The notes: a model not told the origin generated them from the letters alone. A stretch of 9,752 bases of DNA from Gammaproteobacteria bacterium (GCA_030039615.1 JASHVF010000270.1:1-9752); one strand, 5' to 3'; positions 1-7,460 are shown, counted from the first letter of the stretch. Numbers and translations are program-made.

Positions 1-1034
1 ATCCAGAAGCGCACGATCACCTTCGGCTCCGCCCAGCCCTTGAGCTCGAAGTGGTGGTGCAGCGGTGCCATGCGGAAGATGCGCCGCCCGGTCAGCTTGA
101 AGGAAGCCACCTGCAGGATCACCGAGGCGGTCTCCAGCACGAACACCCCGCCCATCCACAGGACCACCAGCTCCTGGCGCACGATCACGGCGAGCACGCC
201 GATTGCAGCTCCGATCGCGAGCGCGCCCACATCGCCCATGAAGACCTGCGCCGGATAGGAGTTGAACCACAGGAATCCGAGCCCCGCCCCGGCAAGCGAG
301 GCGCAGAACACCAACAGCTCGCCGGCGCCGCGGATCTCCGGTATCTGCAGGTAGTGGGCGAACACCGCGTTACCGCTCGCATAGGCAAAGATGCCGAGCG
401 CCGAGGTCACGAGCGCGGCCGGCATGATGGCGAGTCCGTCGAGCCCGTCGGTGAGGTTCACCGCGTTCGACATGCCGACGATCATGAGATAAGCGAGCGC
501 GATGAAAGCGAAGGCGCTGAGCGGCTCGTGGAAGGTCTTGGAGAACGGCAGGAAGAGCGTCGTCTCCGCCGTCTCGGTCGCGGTGTAGTAGAGCGTGGCC
601 GCGGTGGCGAGGCCGGCAACCGATTGCCAGAAATACTTCCAGCGCGCGACCAGCCCCCTCGGGTTGCGCACCACGAGCTTGAGGTAGTCGTCGTAGAAGC
701 CGATGAGCCCATAAGCGAAGGTGACGGCGAGCACCGTCCACACCAGACGGTTGGCCGGCTCGGCCCACAGGAGCGTGCTCACCAGCGTCGTCACCAGGAT
801 GAGGGTGCCGCCCATGGTGGGCGTGCCGGCCTTCGGCAGATGGCTCTGCGGGCCGTCGTCGCGCACCACCTGGCCGATCTGGTAGCGCGACAGGCGCGCG
901 ATCATTTTCGGCCCCACGAGGAGCGACAGCCCGAGCGCCGACACGGTGGCGAGAATGGCGCGCAAGGTGAGATACGCGAACACGTGCGCGCCGGGGATGA
1001 CGCCGTGGAACTGCTGAGTCGCCCAGTAGAGCAT
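1..1034 (-). CDS. mraY: MraY, phospho-MurNAc-pentapeptide translocase (3' end cut off)
   Basis: Integral membrane enzyme that transfers phospho-MurNAc-pentapeptide from UDP to undecaprenyl phosphate at the inner face of the cytoplasmic membrane, making lipid I. I translated 344 uninterrupted codons from the ATG at 1034. Family landmarks are all present: GTPTMGG in the first third, the catalytic Asp pair D115-D116 (FYDDYLK), NLTDGLDGLA with D196 and D199, D268 in FMGDVG, and the HHHFE loop starting at residue 326. Most of the rest is hydrophobic, as expected for about ten membrane helices. The frame leaves the window at RFW plus the first two bases of an Ile codon, so by comparison with E. coli MraY (360 aa) only about 15 residues are missing. 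The start follows the murF stop directly (TAGATG), with GGAG about 8 bases upstream as ribosome binding site, so translation is probably coupled to murF. Identification is secure. Confidence 0.97.
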   Translation of the reverse strand, partial: MLYWATQQFHGVIPGAHVFAYLTLRAILATVSALGLSLLVGPKMIARLSRYQIGQVVRDDGPQSHLPKAGTPTMGGTLILVTTLVSTLLWAEPANRLVWTVLAVTFAYGLIGFYDDYLKLVVRNPRGLVARWKYFWQSVAGLATAATLYYTATETAETTLFLPFSKTFHEPLSAFAFIALAYLMIVGMSNAVNLTDGLDGLAIMPAALVTSALGIFAYASGNAVFAHYLQIPEIRGAGELLVFCASLAGAGLGFLWFNSYPAQVFMGDVGALAIGAAIGVLAVIVRQELVVLWMGGVFVLETASVILQVASFKLTGRRIFRMAPLHHHFELKGWAEPKVIVRFW

Positions 1035-2417
1035 CTAGTGGCTCCGCGCGGCGCCGGCGCCGTCGCCCGCCAGCGCCTCGATCACGCGCTCGAGGCGGTT
1101 GAAGCGCGAGCCTTTGACGAGCAGTCGCACGTCCGCACCGCCCGCGGCGACGGCAGTGCGCAGCGCCGCGATGAGAGCGGGCACGTCGGCGAAGCTCTGC
1201 GCGCCCGCGCCGAAGGCCTCGGCCGCGCGCGCCGACAGCGGTCCGGTCGCGTAGAGGCGCTCGAGCCCCGCGCTGCGCGCGTACTCGCCGAGGCGGATGT
1301 GCTCCTCGAGCGCGAACGCGCCGAGCTCCGCCATGTCGCCCAGCACCAGCCAGCGCCGCCCGGGAAGCGTCGCGAGCACCTCGATGGCGGCGCGCACCGA
1401 GCTCGGATTCGCGTTGTAGGAGTCATCGATCAGCCAGCCGCCGCCGAGGCTGCGCCGGAACTGCAGGCGTCCGGGCACGGCGCGCACCGCGGCGAGGCCC
1501 GCCACGATGTGCTCGAGGCGGGCGCCGGCGGCCGCGGCCGCGGCCGCGGCGGCCAGCGCGTTGGCGACATTGTGCGCGCCGCCGAGGTTGAGGCGGATCT
1601 CGGCGGACCCGAGCGGTGCGCTCAAGTGAAAGCGCGTGCTGAACCCTTCGGCCCCCACCGCGGCCTGCACGGCGCTCGCGGAGAAGTCCGCGGCCTTGCG
1701 CACGCCGAAGGTCACGACGCGCGCCGCCGTCGAGCCGCGCCACAGCGGCGCGAAGGCATCGTCGGCGTTGATCACCGCGGTCGCCGCGGCCTCGAGCCCC
1801 GCCACCATCTCGCCTTCGGCGCGCGCCACGCCCTCGAGACTTCCGAAGCCCTCGAGGTGCTCGGCCCCGGCGTTGGTGATGAGCCCGACGGTGGGGCGCG
1901 CCACCTCGACCAGATGCGCGACCTCGCCGGCATGGTTGGCGCCCATCTCCACCACCGCGAAGCGCTCGGCGGGAGTCAGCCGCAGCAGCGTCAGCGGCAC
2001 GCCGATGTGATTGTTGAGGTTGCCGCGAGTCGCGAGACACGGACCCGCCTCGGTGAGGATCGCCGCCGTCATCTCCTTGGCCGTGGTCTTGCCGTTGCTG
2101 CCGGCGACCCCGACCAGGGGACCGCTGAACTGCGCGCGCCAGGCGCGCGCGGCGCGCTCGAGCGCCGCCTGGGTATCGGCGACCACGATCTGGGCGAGCG
2201 GCACGGGCTGGGCGTATGCGACCACTGCGCCCGCGGCGCCGGCCGAGGCGGCGGCGGCGACGAACTCGTGGCCGTCGAAGCTCGGCCCCTTGAGCGCGAC
2301 GAAGAGCTCTCCGGCCTGGAGCGCGCGCGAGTCGCTCGCCACGTTCGTATAGGGGCGATCGGCGCCCTGGAGAATGCCCCCGGCGAGGCGCGCAAATTCC
2401 GCCAGTGTGCGCCTCAT
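1035..2417 (-). CDS. murF: MurF, UDP-MurNAc-tripeptide:D-Ala-D-Ala ligase
   Basis: Cytoplasmic ATP-dependent ligase that adds D-Ala-D-Ala to UDP-MurNAc-tripeptide, giving the pentapeptide substrate of MraY. The 460-residue product has the three-domain Mur ligase layout: an N-terminal substrate domain (1 to about 100), the ATP-binding P-loop GSNGKTT (106-112), VEMGANHAGE (156-165), the HNVANALAA segment (from 282), DDSYNANPSS (331-340) opening the C-terminal domain, VLGDMAELG (358-366) and KGSRFNRLE (from 435). DDSYNANP and the lack of a DNPR motif separate it from MurE. Length is close to E. coli MurF (452 aa). Its ATG overlaps the murE stop in ATGA, and AAGGTG lies a few bases upstream as ribosome binding site. 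One oddity is an alanine-only run around residues 289-296, encoded by alternating GCG and GCC codons. Identification is secure. Confidence 0.97.
   Translation of the reverse strand: MRRTLAEFARLAGGILQGADRPYTNVASDSRALQAGELFVALKGPSFDGHEFVAAAASAGAAGAVVAYAQPVPLAQIVVADTQAALERAARAWRAQFSGPLVGVAGSNGKTTAKEMTAAILTEAGPCLATRGNLNNHIGVPLTLLRLTPAERFAVVEMGANHAGEVAHLVEVARPTVGLITNAGAEHLEGFGSLEGVARAEGEMVAGLEAAATAVINADDAFAPLWRGSTAARVVTFGVRKAADFSASAVQAAVGAEGFSTRFHLSAPLGSAEIRLNLGGAHNVANALAAAAAAAAAGARLEHIVAGLAAVRAVPGRLQFRRSLGGGWLIDDSYNANPSSVRAAIEVLATLPGRRWLVLGDMAELGAFALEEHIRLGEYARSAGLERLYATGPLSARAAEAFGAGAQSFADVPALIAALRTAVAAGGADVRLLVKGSRFNRLERVIEALAGDGAGAARSH
1527..1554. repeat. Short GGCCGC tandem repeat inside murF
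   Basis: A simple-sequence tract of about four GGCCGC units (overlapping NotI-type sites) lies in the murF reading frame. It encodes the polyalanine part of a helix at about residues 289-296, just after HNVANALA. The unit is six bases, so gain or loss of a unit would keep the frame and only change the number of alanines. It looks like slippage in a GC-rich genome rather than a functional element. Confidence 0.7.
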
Positions 2418-3940
2418 GCGCCCACCTTGCGCAGCGCGTCCATGACCACCGCCTGGTCGCTGAACGGACGGCGCACGCTGCCGATGATCTGGTAGTCCTC
2501 GTGGCCCTTGCCTGCGATCAGCACCACGTCCGCGGCAGCGCTGCGCGCCAGGGCGAGGCGGATCGCGCGCTCGCGGTCGTGCTCGATGACGAGCGGCGCG
2601 CGCTGGCCCGCTCCTGCGACGATCTGCGCCACGATGCCGGCGGGGTCCTCGGTGCGCGGGTTGTCATCGGTCACGATGAGATCGTCGGCGAGCGCGCCGG
2701 CGATGCTGCCCATCAGCGGCCGCTTGCCGGGGTCGCGATCGCCGCCGCAGCCGAACACCACGCGCAGCAGCCCGCGGCAGTGCAGCCGCGCGGCACGCAA
2801 GGCCTGCTCGAGCGCATCGGGGGTGTGCGCATAGTCGACGATGGCGAGCGGCGCGCCGGCGCCGCCGCCGAGCATCTCCATGCGACCGCTCGCCGCACGG
2901 CAGCGGCCGAGCGCCTGCGCCGCGCTGCTGAGCGGCACGCCCCAGGCGAGCAGCACCGCCAGCACGGTGAGCGCGTTGTCGACGTTGAACTCGCCCATCA
3001 GGCGCAGCGCGAGCTCGGCCGGCCCCCAGCTCGACTCGATCGCGATCGCGAGCCCGCTGGCATCGGGCCTGACGCGCACGGCGCGCAGGTACTGGCGCTC
3101 GCCCGCGTCGGGGGTGAAGGAGGGGTTGCGGGTGGTGACGGTAAGACGCGCGGGCGAGGCGCGCGAGGCGAGCGCGGCGCCGAACGGATCGTCGATGTTG
3201 ATCACGCGCTGGACGAGACCCGGGAAGGCGAACAGGCGCGCCTTGGCGGCGCCGTAGGCTGCCATCGTGCCGTGATAGTCGAGGTGGTCGCGGGTCAGGT
3301 TGGTGAAGGCCGCGGTGTTGAAACGCACCGCCTCGACACGAAACTGGTCGAGCGCGTGCGAGGAAACCTCCATGCCGACGCACTCGGCGCCGAGCGCGCG
3401 CAGCGCCGCGAGCTGGCGCTGCACGTTGACCGCGTCGGCGGTGGTATGCACCGTCGGCGTGAGCTGCGGCGGCCTGCCGAAACCGAGCGTCCCCATGTAG
3501 GCTGCCGGCCGTCCCACGGCTTCGAGCGCCTGCGCCAGCAGCCACGCACAGGTGGTCTTGCCGTTGGTGCCGGTGATCCCTGCCACCGTGAGCTGCGCCG
3601 AGGGCGCGCCGAAGAAACGATCGGCGATCGTGCCGGCGTGTGCGCTCAGCTTGGCGACGCCGCCGACGAATGCGTCGGCGGATCGCGGTGCCTGCGCATC
3701 GCTCTCCGCGCCCTCGCTTTCATACAACACCGCGCGCGCGCCACGCGTGAGCGCCTCGGCGGCGAAGCGCAGGCCGTGATGCGTGCGGCCGCGGCAGGCG
3801 AGGAACAGCGCGCCGGGCGTCACCGCGCGGCTGTCGGCGGTCACGTCGCTCACCATGATGCCCGCCGGCACGGTGGCGAGCCCGGCGGTGAGCTCAGCCA
3901 GGGCCCGCGGCCGCGGCGCGCTGTCGGCCTGCAGGCTCAT
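2414..3940 (-). CDS. murE: MurE, UDP-MurNAc-L-Ala-D-Glu:meso-DAP ligase
   Basis: Cytoplasmic ATP-dependent ligase that adds the third amino acid of the peptidoglycan stem peptide. The 508-residue protein shows the expected motifs in order: SDVTADSR near 31-38 in the UDP-substrate domain, P-loop GTNGKTT (124-130), HTTADA (165-170), EVSSHALDQ (191-199), TNLTRDHLDYHG (213-224), the Lys of AYGAAKARLF (K233, expected to be carbamylated), GEFNVDNAL (316-323), DYAHTPDALE (369-378), GCGGDRD (397-403) and DDNPR (425-429). DNPR is the known signature for meso-diaminopimelate, as opposed to lysine, so a Gram-negative A1-gamma type peptidoglycan is inferred. Length is close to E. coli MurE (495 aa). The ATG overlaps the ftsI stop in ATGA. 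The ribosome binding site is only weakly visible, so coupling to ftsI translation is likely. Identification is secure. Confidence 0.97.
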   Translation of the reverse strand: MSLQADSAPRPRALAELTAGLATVPAGIMVSDVTADSRAVTPGALFLACRGRTHHGLRFAAEALTRGARAVLYESEGAESDAQAPRSADAFVGGVAKLSAHAGTIADRFFGAPSAQLTVAGITGTNGKTTCAWLLAQALEAVGRPAAYMGTLGFGRPPQLTPTVHTTADAVNVQRQLAALRALGAECVGMEVSSHALDQFRVEAVRFNTAAFTNLTRDHLDYHGTMAAYGAAKARLFAFPGLVQRVINIDDPFGAALASRASPARLTVTTRNPSFTPDAGERQYLRAVRVRPDASGLAIAIESSWGPAELALRLMGEFNVDNALTVLAVLLAWGVPLSSAAQALGRCRAASGRMEMLGGGAGAPLAIVDYAHTPDALEQALRAARLHCRGLLRVVFGCGGDRDPGKRPLMGSIAGALADDLIVTDDNPRTEDPAGIVAQIVAGAGQRAPLVIEHDRERAIRLALARSAAADVVLIAGKGHEDYQIIGSVRRPFSDQAVVMDALRKVGA

Positions 3941-5688
3941 CTCAGGGCCGCCGTGCGCGTCGTCTCCGGCAGCGTGCTCGGCGGCAGCTCCTCCGGAGCT
4001 CTCACCGGGCTGTCGGGCGCCACCGCGAGCAGCCGCAGTGCGCCGCCCACCACGCGTGCGAACACCGGCGCTGCGACCTCGCCGCCCCGGTGCTCACCCG
4101 CGCTCGGCTCGTCGATCATCACGACCGCGGCCAGGCGCGGATCGCTCGCCGGCGCCACGCCGCCGAACACCGCCAGGTAGCGGTCGGTGGCGTAGCCGCC
4201 GGCGATCGCCTTATAGGCGGTGCCGGTCTTGCCGGAGACACGATAGCCGGGAATCGCGGCGAGCTTGCCGGTGCCCTCCGCGGTCACCACGGTCTCGAGC
4301 ATGCCGAGGAGCTCGCGGCACGCGGGCGTCTCGAGCACGCGCGTGCCGCCCGCGGGACCGTCGGCGGCGAGGAACGACACCGGCCGGGCGATGCCGAGTG
4401 AGCCGATGGTGGCGTAGGCGTGGGCGAGCTGCAGCGGCGTAACCGAGAGCCCGTAGCCGTGCGACATGGTGACGATGCCGATCGGCCGCCATTGCGAGTA
4501 GGGAGGCAGTAGCCCTGCCGACTCCCCTGGATAGCCGCTGGTCGTGACCTCGCCGAAGCCCAGGTTGGTGAGCGTGCTCCACACCTGCTGCGGAGCCAGC
4601 GTGAGCGCGATATGCGCCATGCCGACGTTGGAGCTCTTGGCGAGCACGGTGGCAATGTCGATGGCGCCGAAGTTGTGCTCGTCCTCCTCGATCTTTGCGC
4701 CTACTTTGAAGAAGCCCGGCGAGGTATCGATGATGCTGCGCGAGTCGTATTTGCCGGCGGCGATGCCCGCCGCCACCCAGAAGGGCTTGATGGAGGAGCC
4801 GGGCTCGAAGATGTCGGTAACGGCGCGATTGCGGTAGTCGGCCGCCTGTATCTGCTCGCGGTCGTTGGGGTTGTAGGTGGGCTGGTTCACCATGGCGAGC
4901 ACTTCGCCGCTGGAGACGTCCAGCACCACGATCGAGCCGGCGTGCGCGCGCTGCTCGCGCACCGCCGCCTTCAACTCGCGGTAGGCGAGGTACTGGATGC
5001 GCAGGTCGATCGACAGCACCAGATCCCGACCCGGGCGCGCCGGGCGGATGCTCTCGACGTTCTCGACGATGCGCCCGTAGCGGTCCTGGATGACACGCTT
5101 GGCACCGGCTTCGCCCGCCAGCCAGTGATCGAACGCGAGCTCGAGACCCTCCTGCCCGGCGTCATCGACGTTGGTGAAGCCGAGCAGGTGCCCCGTGACC
5201 TCGCTCGCCGGGTAGTAGCGCCGGTATTCGCGCGAGGTGTAGACGCCCGGGATTCCGAGCGCCTTGATGGCGGCGGCGTCCGCCGGCTGCCGTCCACGCG
5301 CGAGATAGAGGAATTCGCGGTCGAGATTGCTGGTGATGCGCCTCGCCAGCTCCTGGCGGTCGAGCCCGAGGGCGCCGGCGAGGCGCGGGATCTGGTCGGT
5401 GGCAAGCGCGAGCTCGCTCGGGTTCACCCAGATCGAGTCCACCGGAGTACTCACGGCGAGCGGCTCGCCATAGCGGTCGGTGATCGTGCCGCGATGGGCG
5501 GCGATCTGCAGTACGCGCGAGAAGCGCGCATCGCCCTGGCGCGCGAGGAAGCCGTGGTCGACCAGCTGCAGGTTCACCGCGCGCCACAGCAACGCCGCGC
5601 CGGCCAGCGTCAGCAGCGCGAGCAGCGCCGCCGCGCGCCAGCGAAACGAGCGCGGCGCCGCATCGCCGCGTGCGCTGCGTGCCTTCAC
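3937..5688 (-). CDS. ftsI: FtsI / PBP3, septal peptidoglycan transpeptidase
   Basis: Class B penicillin-binding protein, the transpeptidase that cross-links peptidoglycan at the division septum, working with FtsW and the FtsQLB complex. The product is 583 residues (E. coli 588). A basic N-terminal tail is followed by one membrane anchor at about 18-37, a non-catalytic pedestal domain (HRGTITDRYGEPLA at 65-78) and the transpeptidase domain. The active-site motifs are S298-S-I-K301 in EPGSSIKPF, S352-S-N354, and K487-T-G-T490. I chose the GTG at 5688: it overlaps the ftsL stop in GTGA, is preceded by AAGGTGA seven bases upstream, and puts the membrane anchor in the usual place. The same frame stays open upstream to an ATG at 6003, but that extension (105 residues) is Arg/Ala-rich translation of ftsL in the wrong frame. 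It ends in an ATGA overlap with murE. Confidence 0.96.
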   Translation of the reverse strand: MKARSARGDAAPRSFRWRAAALLALLTLAGAALLWRAVNLQLVDHGFLARQGDARFSRVLQIAAHRGTITDRYGEPLAVSTPVDSIWVNPSELALATDQIPRLAGALGLDRQELARRITSNLDREFLYLARGRQPADAAAIKALGIPGVYTSREYRRYYPASEVTGHLLGFTNVDDAGQEGLELAFDHWLAGEAGAKRVIQDRYGRIVENVESIRPARPGRDLVLSIDLRIQYLAYRELKAAVREQRAHAGSIVVLDVSSGEVLAMVNQPTYNPNDREQIQAADYRNRAVTDIFEPGSSIKPFWVAAGIAAGKYDSRSIIDTSPGFFKVGAKIEEDEHNFGAIDIATVLAKSSNVGMAHIALTLAPQQVWSTLTNLGFGEVTTSGYPGESAGLLPPYSQWRPIGIVTMSHGYGLSVTPLQLAHAYATIGSLGIARPVSFLAADGPAGGTRVLETPACRELLGMLETVVTAEGTGKLAAIPGYRVSGKTGTAYKAIAGGYATDRYLAVFGGVAPASDPRLAAVVMIDEPSAGEHRGGEVAAPVFARVVGGALRLLAVAPDSPVRAPEELPPSTLPETTRTAALR

Positions 5689-5963
5689 GGGGCGATCACC
5701 TTGATGTCCTGCGGCGGCGGGGTCGCCATGTGCAGCCGCGTGCCGGCGACGCGCTCGACGAACGCCGGGCTCGACCAGGCACTCTGCTCGAGCTGCAGCT
5801 GGCCCCACTCGATCTGCAGGTTGTCGCGCCGCGCATTGAGCGCCTCGAGCTCGATGAACAGCTGCCGTGCGCGGTGCTCGCAGTAGATAGCGCCCGCGGC
5901 CGAGACCAGCACCGCGAGCCACAGCAGCGGCACGGCGAGGAGCAGCGCGGCGCGTCCGCTCAT
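5685..5963 (-). CDS. ftsL: FtsL, bitopic cell division protein
   Basis: Small single-pass inner membrane protein of the divisome that forms the FtsQLB complex with FtsB and FtsQ and activates FtsWI. The 92-residue product starts MSGRAALLL, so the membrane helix (about 5-26, rich in L, V and A) begins almost at once. The periplasmic part (about 27-70) is polar with heptad-like spacing of Leu and Ile (LFIELEALNARRDNLQIEWG), as expected of the FtsL coiled coil, then a short tail ending IKVIAP. Sequence similarity in FtsL is weak in general. The call rests on size, topology, coiled coil and position between rsmH and ftsI. The start has GGAGA seven bases upstream and overlaps the rsmH stop in ATGA; no usable earlier start is visible. 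Compared with E. coli FtsL (121 aa) the cytoplasmic tail is nearly absent. Confidence 0.9.
   Translation of the reverse strand: MSGRAALLLAVPLLWLAVLVSAAGAIYCEHRARQLFIELEALNARRDNLQIEWGQLQLEQSAWSSPAFVERVAGTRLHMATPPPQDIKVIAP
5696..5702 (-). promoter_or_regulatory. Ribosome binding site fixing the GTG start of ftsI
   Basis: On the minus strand AAGGTGA ends seven bases before the GTG at 5688. It is a good Shine-Dalgarno match at ideal spacing, and it supports the GTG over the far-upstream in-frame ATG at 6003. It lies within the last codons of ftsL. Confidence 0.7.
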
Positions 5964-6889
5964 GCGAGCTTCTCCGCAACGCGCAGCAGCGCGCTGCGCG
6001 CACGCGGGTTGCGGCGGATTTCCGCCTCGCTCGGGCGCACCTTGCGTCCGACGAGCCTGAGAGTGGGCTCAGCCCCGCGCGGCAGCACCGGCAGATGGGC
6101 GAGTGCCGGGTCGGGCTGCGATTCGCGCTGCATGAAGCGCTTGACCGCGCGGTCCTCGAGCGAGTGGAAGGTGATGACTACGAGCCGCCCCCCGGTGGCG
6201 AGCGTGGCCAGAGCCCCGAGCAGGCCGCGCTCGAGCTGGCCCAGCTCGTCATTGATGAACATGCGCAGCGCCTGAAAGGTGCGCGTCGCCGGGTGCTTGC
6301 CCGGCTCGCGCGTGCGCACTGCGTGTGCGACCAGCGCGGCGAGCTCGGCGGTGCGGGTGAGCGCTCGCTCGGCGCGCGCCTCGACGATCGCGCGGGCCAC
6401 GCGCCGCGCGAAGCGCTCCTCGCCGAAGGTGGCGATCACCTCGCGTATCTCGTCGACGCTCGCCCGAGCGAGCCAGGCAGAGACCGGTTCGCCGCGTGTC
6501 GGGTCCATACGCATGTCGAGCGGGCCGTCCGCGCGGAAGCTGAAGCCGCGGCGCGCGTCGTCGAGCTGCGGCGAGGACACGCCGAGGTCGAAGAGCACGC
6601 CCCGGCAAGGACGACCTTCAGCGTGTAGCGGCACGAGCGCGCCGAGATCGGCAAACGACGCGTGCACGAGCGTAAGCCGCATTTCGTCGGCAAAGCGCTT
6701 AGCTCCAGCCGCGATGGCCTGCGGATCGCGGTCGATGGCGAGCACGCGGCCCGCAGGGCCGAGCGCCTGGAGAATGAGTGCCGTGTGGCCGCCGCGCCCG
6801 AACGTCGCATCGACATAGTAACCGCCCGCTTCCAGGGCCAGTCCCGCGAGCGCCTCTGCGGCAAGCACCGGTACGTGCTCTTCCCCCAT
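5960..6889 (-). CDS. rsmH: RsmH, 16S rRNA m4C1402 methyltransferase (MraW)
   Basis: SAM-dependent enzyme that methylates N4 of C1402 in the decoding centre of 16S rRNA, the same nucleotide that RsmI methylates on the ribose. The 309-residue protein (E. coli 313) has HVPVLAAEAL at 5-14, the SAM-binding motif DATFGRGGHT (27-36), AIDRDPQAI (51-59), the conserved FDLGVSSPQLDD (100-111), GFSFRADGPLDMRMD (115-129), HPATRTFQALRMFINDEL (199-216), ITFHSLEDR (239-247) and the basic C-terminal region with GRKVRPSEAEIRRNPRARSA. The ATG at 6889 gives the standard N-terminus, and AAGG about 11 bases upstream may serve as ribosome binding site. It is separated from mraZ by 64 bases holding two inverted repeats, the longest gap inside the cluster. 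Its stop overlaps the ftsL start. Identification is secure. Confidence 0.97.
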   Translation of the reverse strand: MGEEHVPVLAAEALAGLALEAGGYYVDATFGRGGHTALILQALGPAGRVLAIDRDPQAIAAGAKRFADEMRLTLVHASFADLGALVPLHAEGRPCRGVLFDLGVSSPQLDDARRGFSFRADGPLDMRMDPTRGEPVSAWLARASVDEIREVIATFGEERFARRVARAIVEARAERALTRTAELAALVAHAVRTREPGKHPATRTFQALRMFINDELGQLERGLLGALATLATGGRLVVITFHSLEDRAVKRFMQRESQPDPALAHLPVLPRGAEPTLRLVGRKVRPSEAEIRRNPRARSALLRVAEKLA

Positions 6890-6913
6890 TAGCGATGCGC
6901 CCTTGGCCCAAAT

Positions 6914-6941
6914 CCACCTGAGGTGGCAGCCCGCGGCTGCC
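6914..6941. repeat. Two adjoining inverted repeats between mraZ and rsmH
   Basis: In the 64-base gap between the mraZ stop and the rsmH start there are two abutting palindromes. On the plus strand CCACCT-G-AGGTGG covers 6914-6926, and GGCAGCC-CGC-GGCTGCC covers 6925-6941 with perfect 7-base arms around a 3-base loop. They share two bases. In the cluster mRNA both could fold as hairpins 25 to 65 bases before the rsmH start. No U-run follows, so they do not look like an ordinary intrinsic terminator. A processing site, partial attenuator or mRNA-stabilising structure for mraZ would fit equally well. Confidence 0.65.
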
Positions 6942-6953
6942 CCTCACCGTTTC

Positions 6954-7406
6954 TTACAGCGACAGCGACTCGAGCTCGGACGGCAGATCGGTCGCCACTT
7001 CCTCACTCTTGAGCCACAGGTCGCGGCGTTCGTTCCATCGCGCCTCGTCCCACAACTCGAAGCGGTTGCCCTGGCCGATCAGCATCCCGTGTCGCTCGAG
7101 CTTCGCGAACTCGCGCAGCTCAGGCGGCAGCAACACCCTGCCGTGCCCGTCGAGCGGCAGATCGGTCGCGTGGCCCACCATCAGCCGCTGCAGCCGACGT
7201 GCCGTCGGATTGAGGCTGGGGAGACCCATCAGCTTGCGTTCGATCTGCTCCCACTCGGGCAGGGGATAAATGAGCAGGCACTGGTCCTTGTCGACCGTGA
7301 CGACCAATCTGCCCTCGGCGAGGCCCGCGATTTGGTCGCGGTAGCGGGTGGGCATGACCATCCGCCCCTTGTCGTCCAGGGTGATCTTTGTTGCGCCGCG
7401 GAACAT
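6954..7406 (-). CDS. mraZ: MraZ, transcriptional repressor of the dcw cluster
   Basis: DNA-binding regulator at the head of the dcw cluster; in E. coli it forms a ring-like oligomer and represses its own promoter. The 150-residue protein (E. coli 152) begins MFRGATKITLDDKGRMVMPTR and contains two SpoVT-AbrB-like halves, each with the family DxxxR motif: D11-D-K-G-R15 and D86-G-H-G-R90 (DGHGRVLLP). I chose the ATG at 7406 because it gives the standard MFRG start. The frame remains open upstream to 7577, but that would place the promoter and operator inside the gene and adds no family sequence. A canonical Shine-Dalgarno is missing just before the ATG; the nearest purine-rich stretch is the GGGGGGAAA at the MraZ boxes, on the far side of a small hairpin. 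Identification is secure; the start is probable. Confidence 0.95.
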   Translation of the reverse strand: MFRGATKITLDDKGRMVMPTRYRDQIAGLAEGRLVVTVDKDQCLLIYPLPEWEQIERKLMGLPSLNPTARRLQRLMVGHATDLPLDGHGRVLLPPELREFAKLERHGMLIGQGNRFELWDEARWNERRDLWLKSEEVATDLPSELESLSL

Positions 7407-7414
7407 GACCCGTG

Positions 7415-7430
7415 GGGCGTCACTACGCCC
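7415..7430 (-). promoter_or_regulatory. Leader hairpin just before mraZ
   Basis: On the minus strand GGGCGT-AGTG-ACGCCC forms perfect 6-base arms with a 4-base loop, ending eight bases before the mraZ ATG. Its 5' arm overlaps the third TGGGN box. It occupies the place where the ribosome binding site should be. Folding could either hide the start region or bring the G-rich stretch upstream nearer to the ATG. The structure is seen in the sequence; any role is inferred. Confidence 0.5.
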
Positions 7431-7451
7431 ATTTCCCCCCACTTTCTCCCA
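7427..7451 (-). promoter_or_regulatory. MraZ operator: three TGGGN boxes at 10-bp spacing
   Basis: Reading the minus strand, TGGGA (7451-7447), TGGGG (7441-7437) and TGGGC (7431-7427) follow one another with spacers GAAAG and GGAAA, so each box is exactly one helical turn from the next. This is the pattern described for E. coli MraZ, which binds TGGGN direct repeats separated by five bases. One further turn upstream, TGGCG (7461-7457) matches in the first three bases and may be a degenerate fourth box that touches the -10 element. All three full boxes lie downstream of the -10, so bound MraZ would sit over the start of transcription. Confidence 0.88.
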
Positions 7452-7460
7452 CCTGGCGCC

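Noticed and set aside
51..2495. Plus-strand open frame of 814 codons opposite murF and mraY
   Set aside because: It lies antisense to two well-recognised genes and its product is a low-complexity mix rich in Arg, His, Glu and Gly, typical of antisense frames in GC-rich DNA. No family motif or ribosome binding site was seen.
2405..4180. Plus-strand open frame of 591 codons opposite murE and the end of ftsI
   Set aside because: Same composition signature, fully antisense to murE, with no recognisable domain.
4612..5886. Plus-strand open frame of 424 codons opposite ftsI and ftsL
   Set aside because: Antisense shadow of ftsI with no motif or plausible start signal.
5689..6003. Upstream extension of the ftsI frame to an ATG at 6003
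   Set aside because: The extension is ftsL and the end of rsmH read in another frame. The GTG at 5688 has a proper ribosome binding site, the GTGA overlap and the right N-terminal topology.
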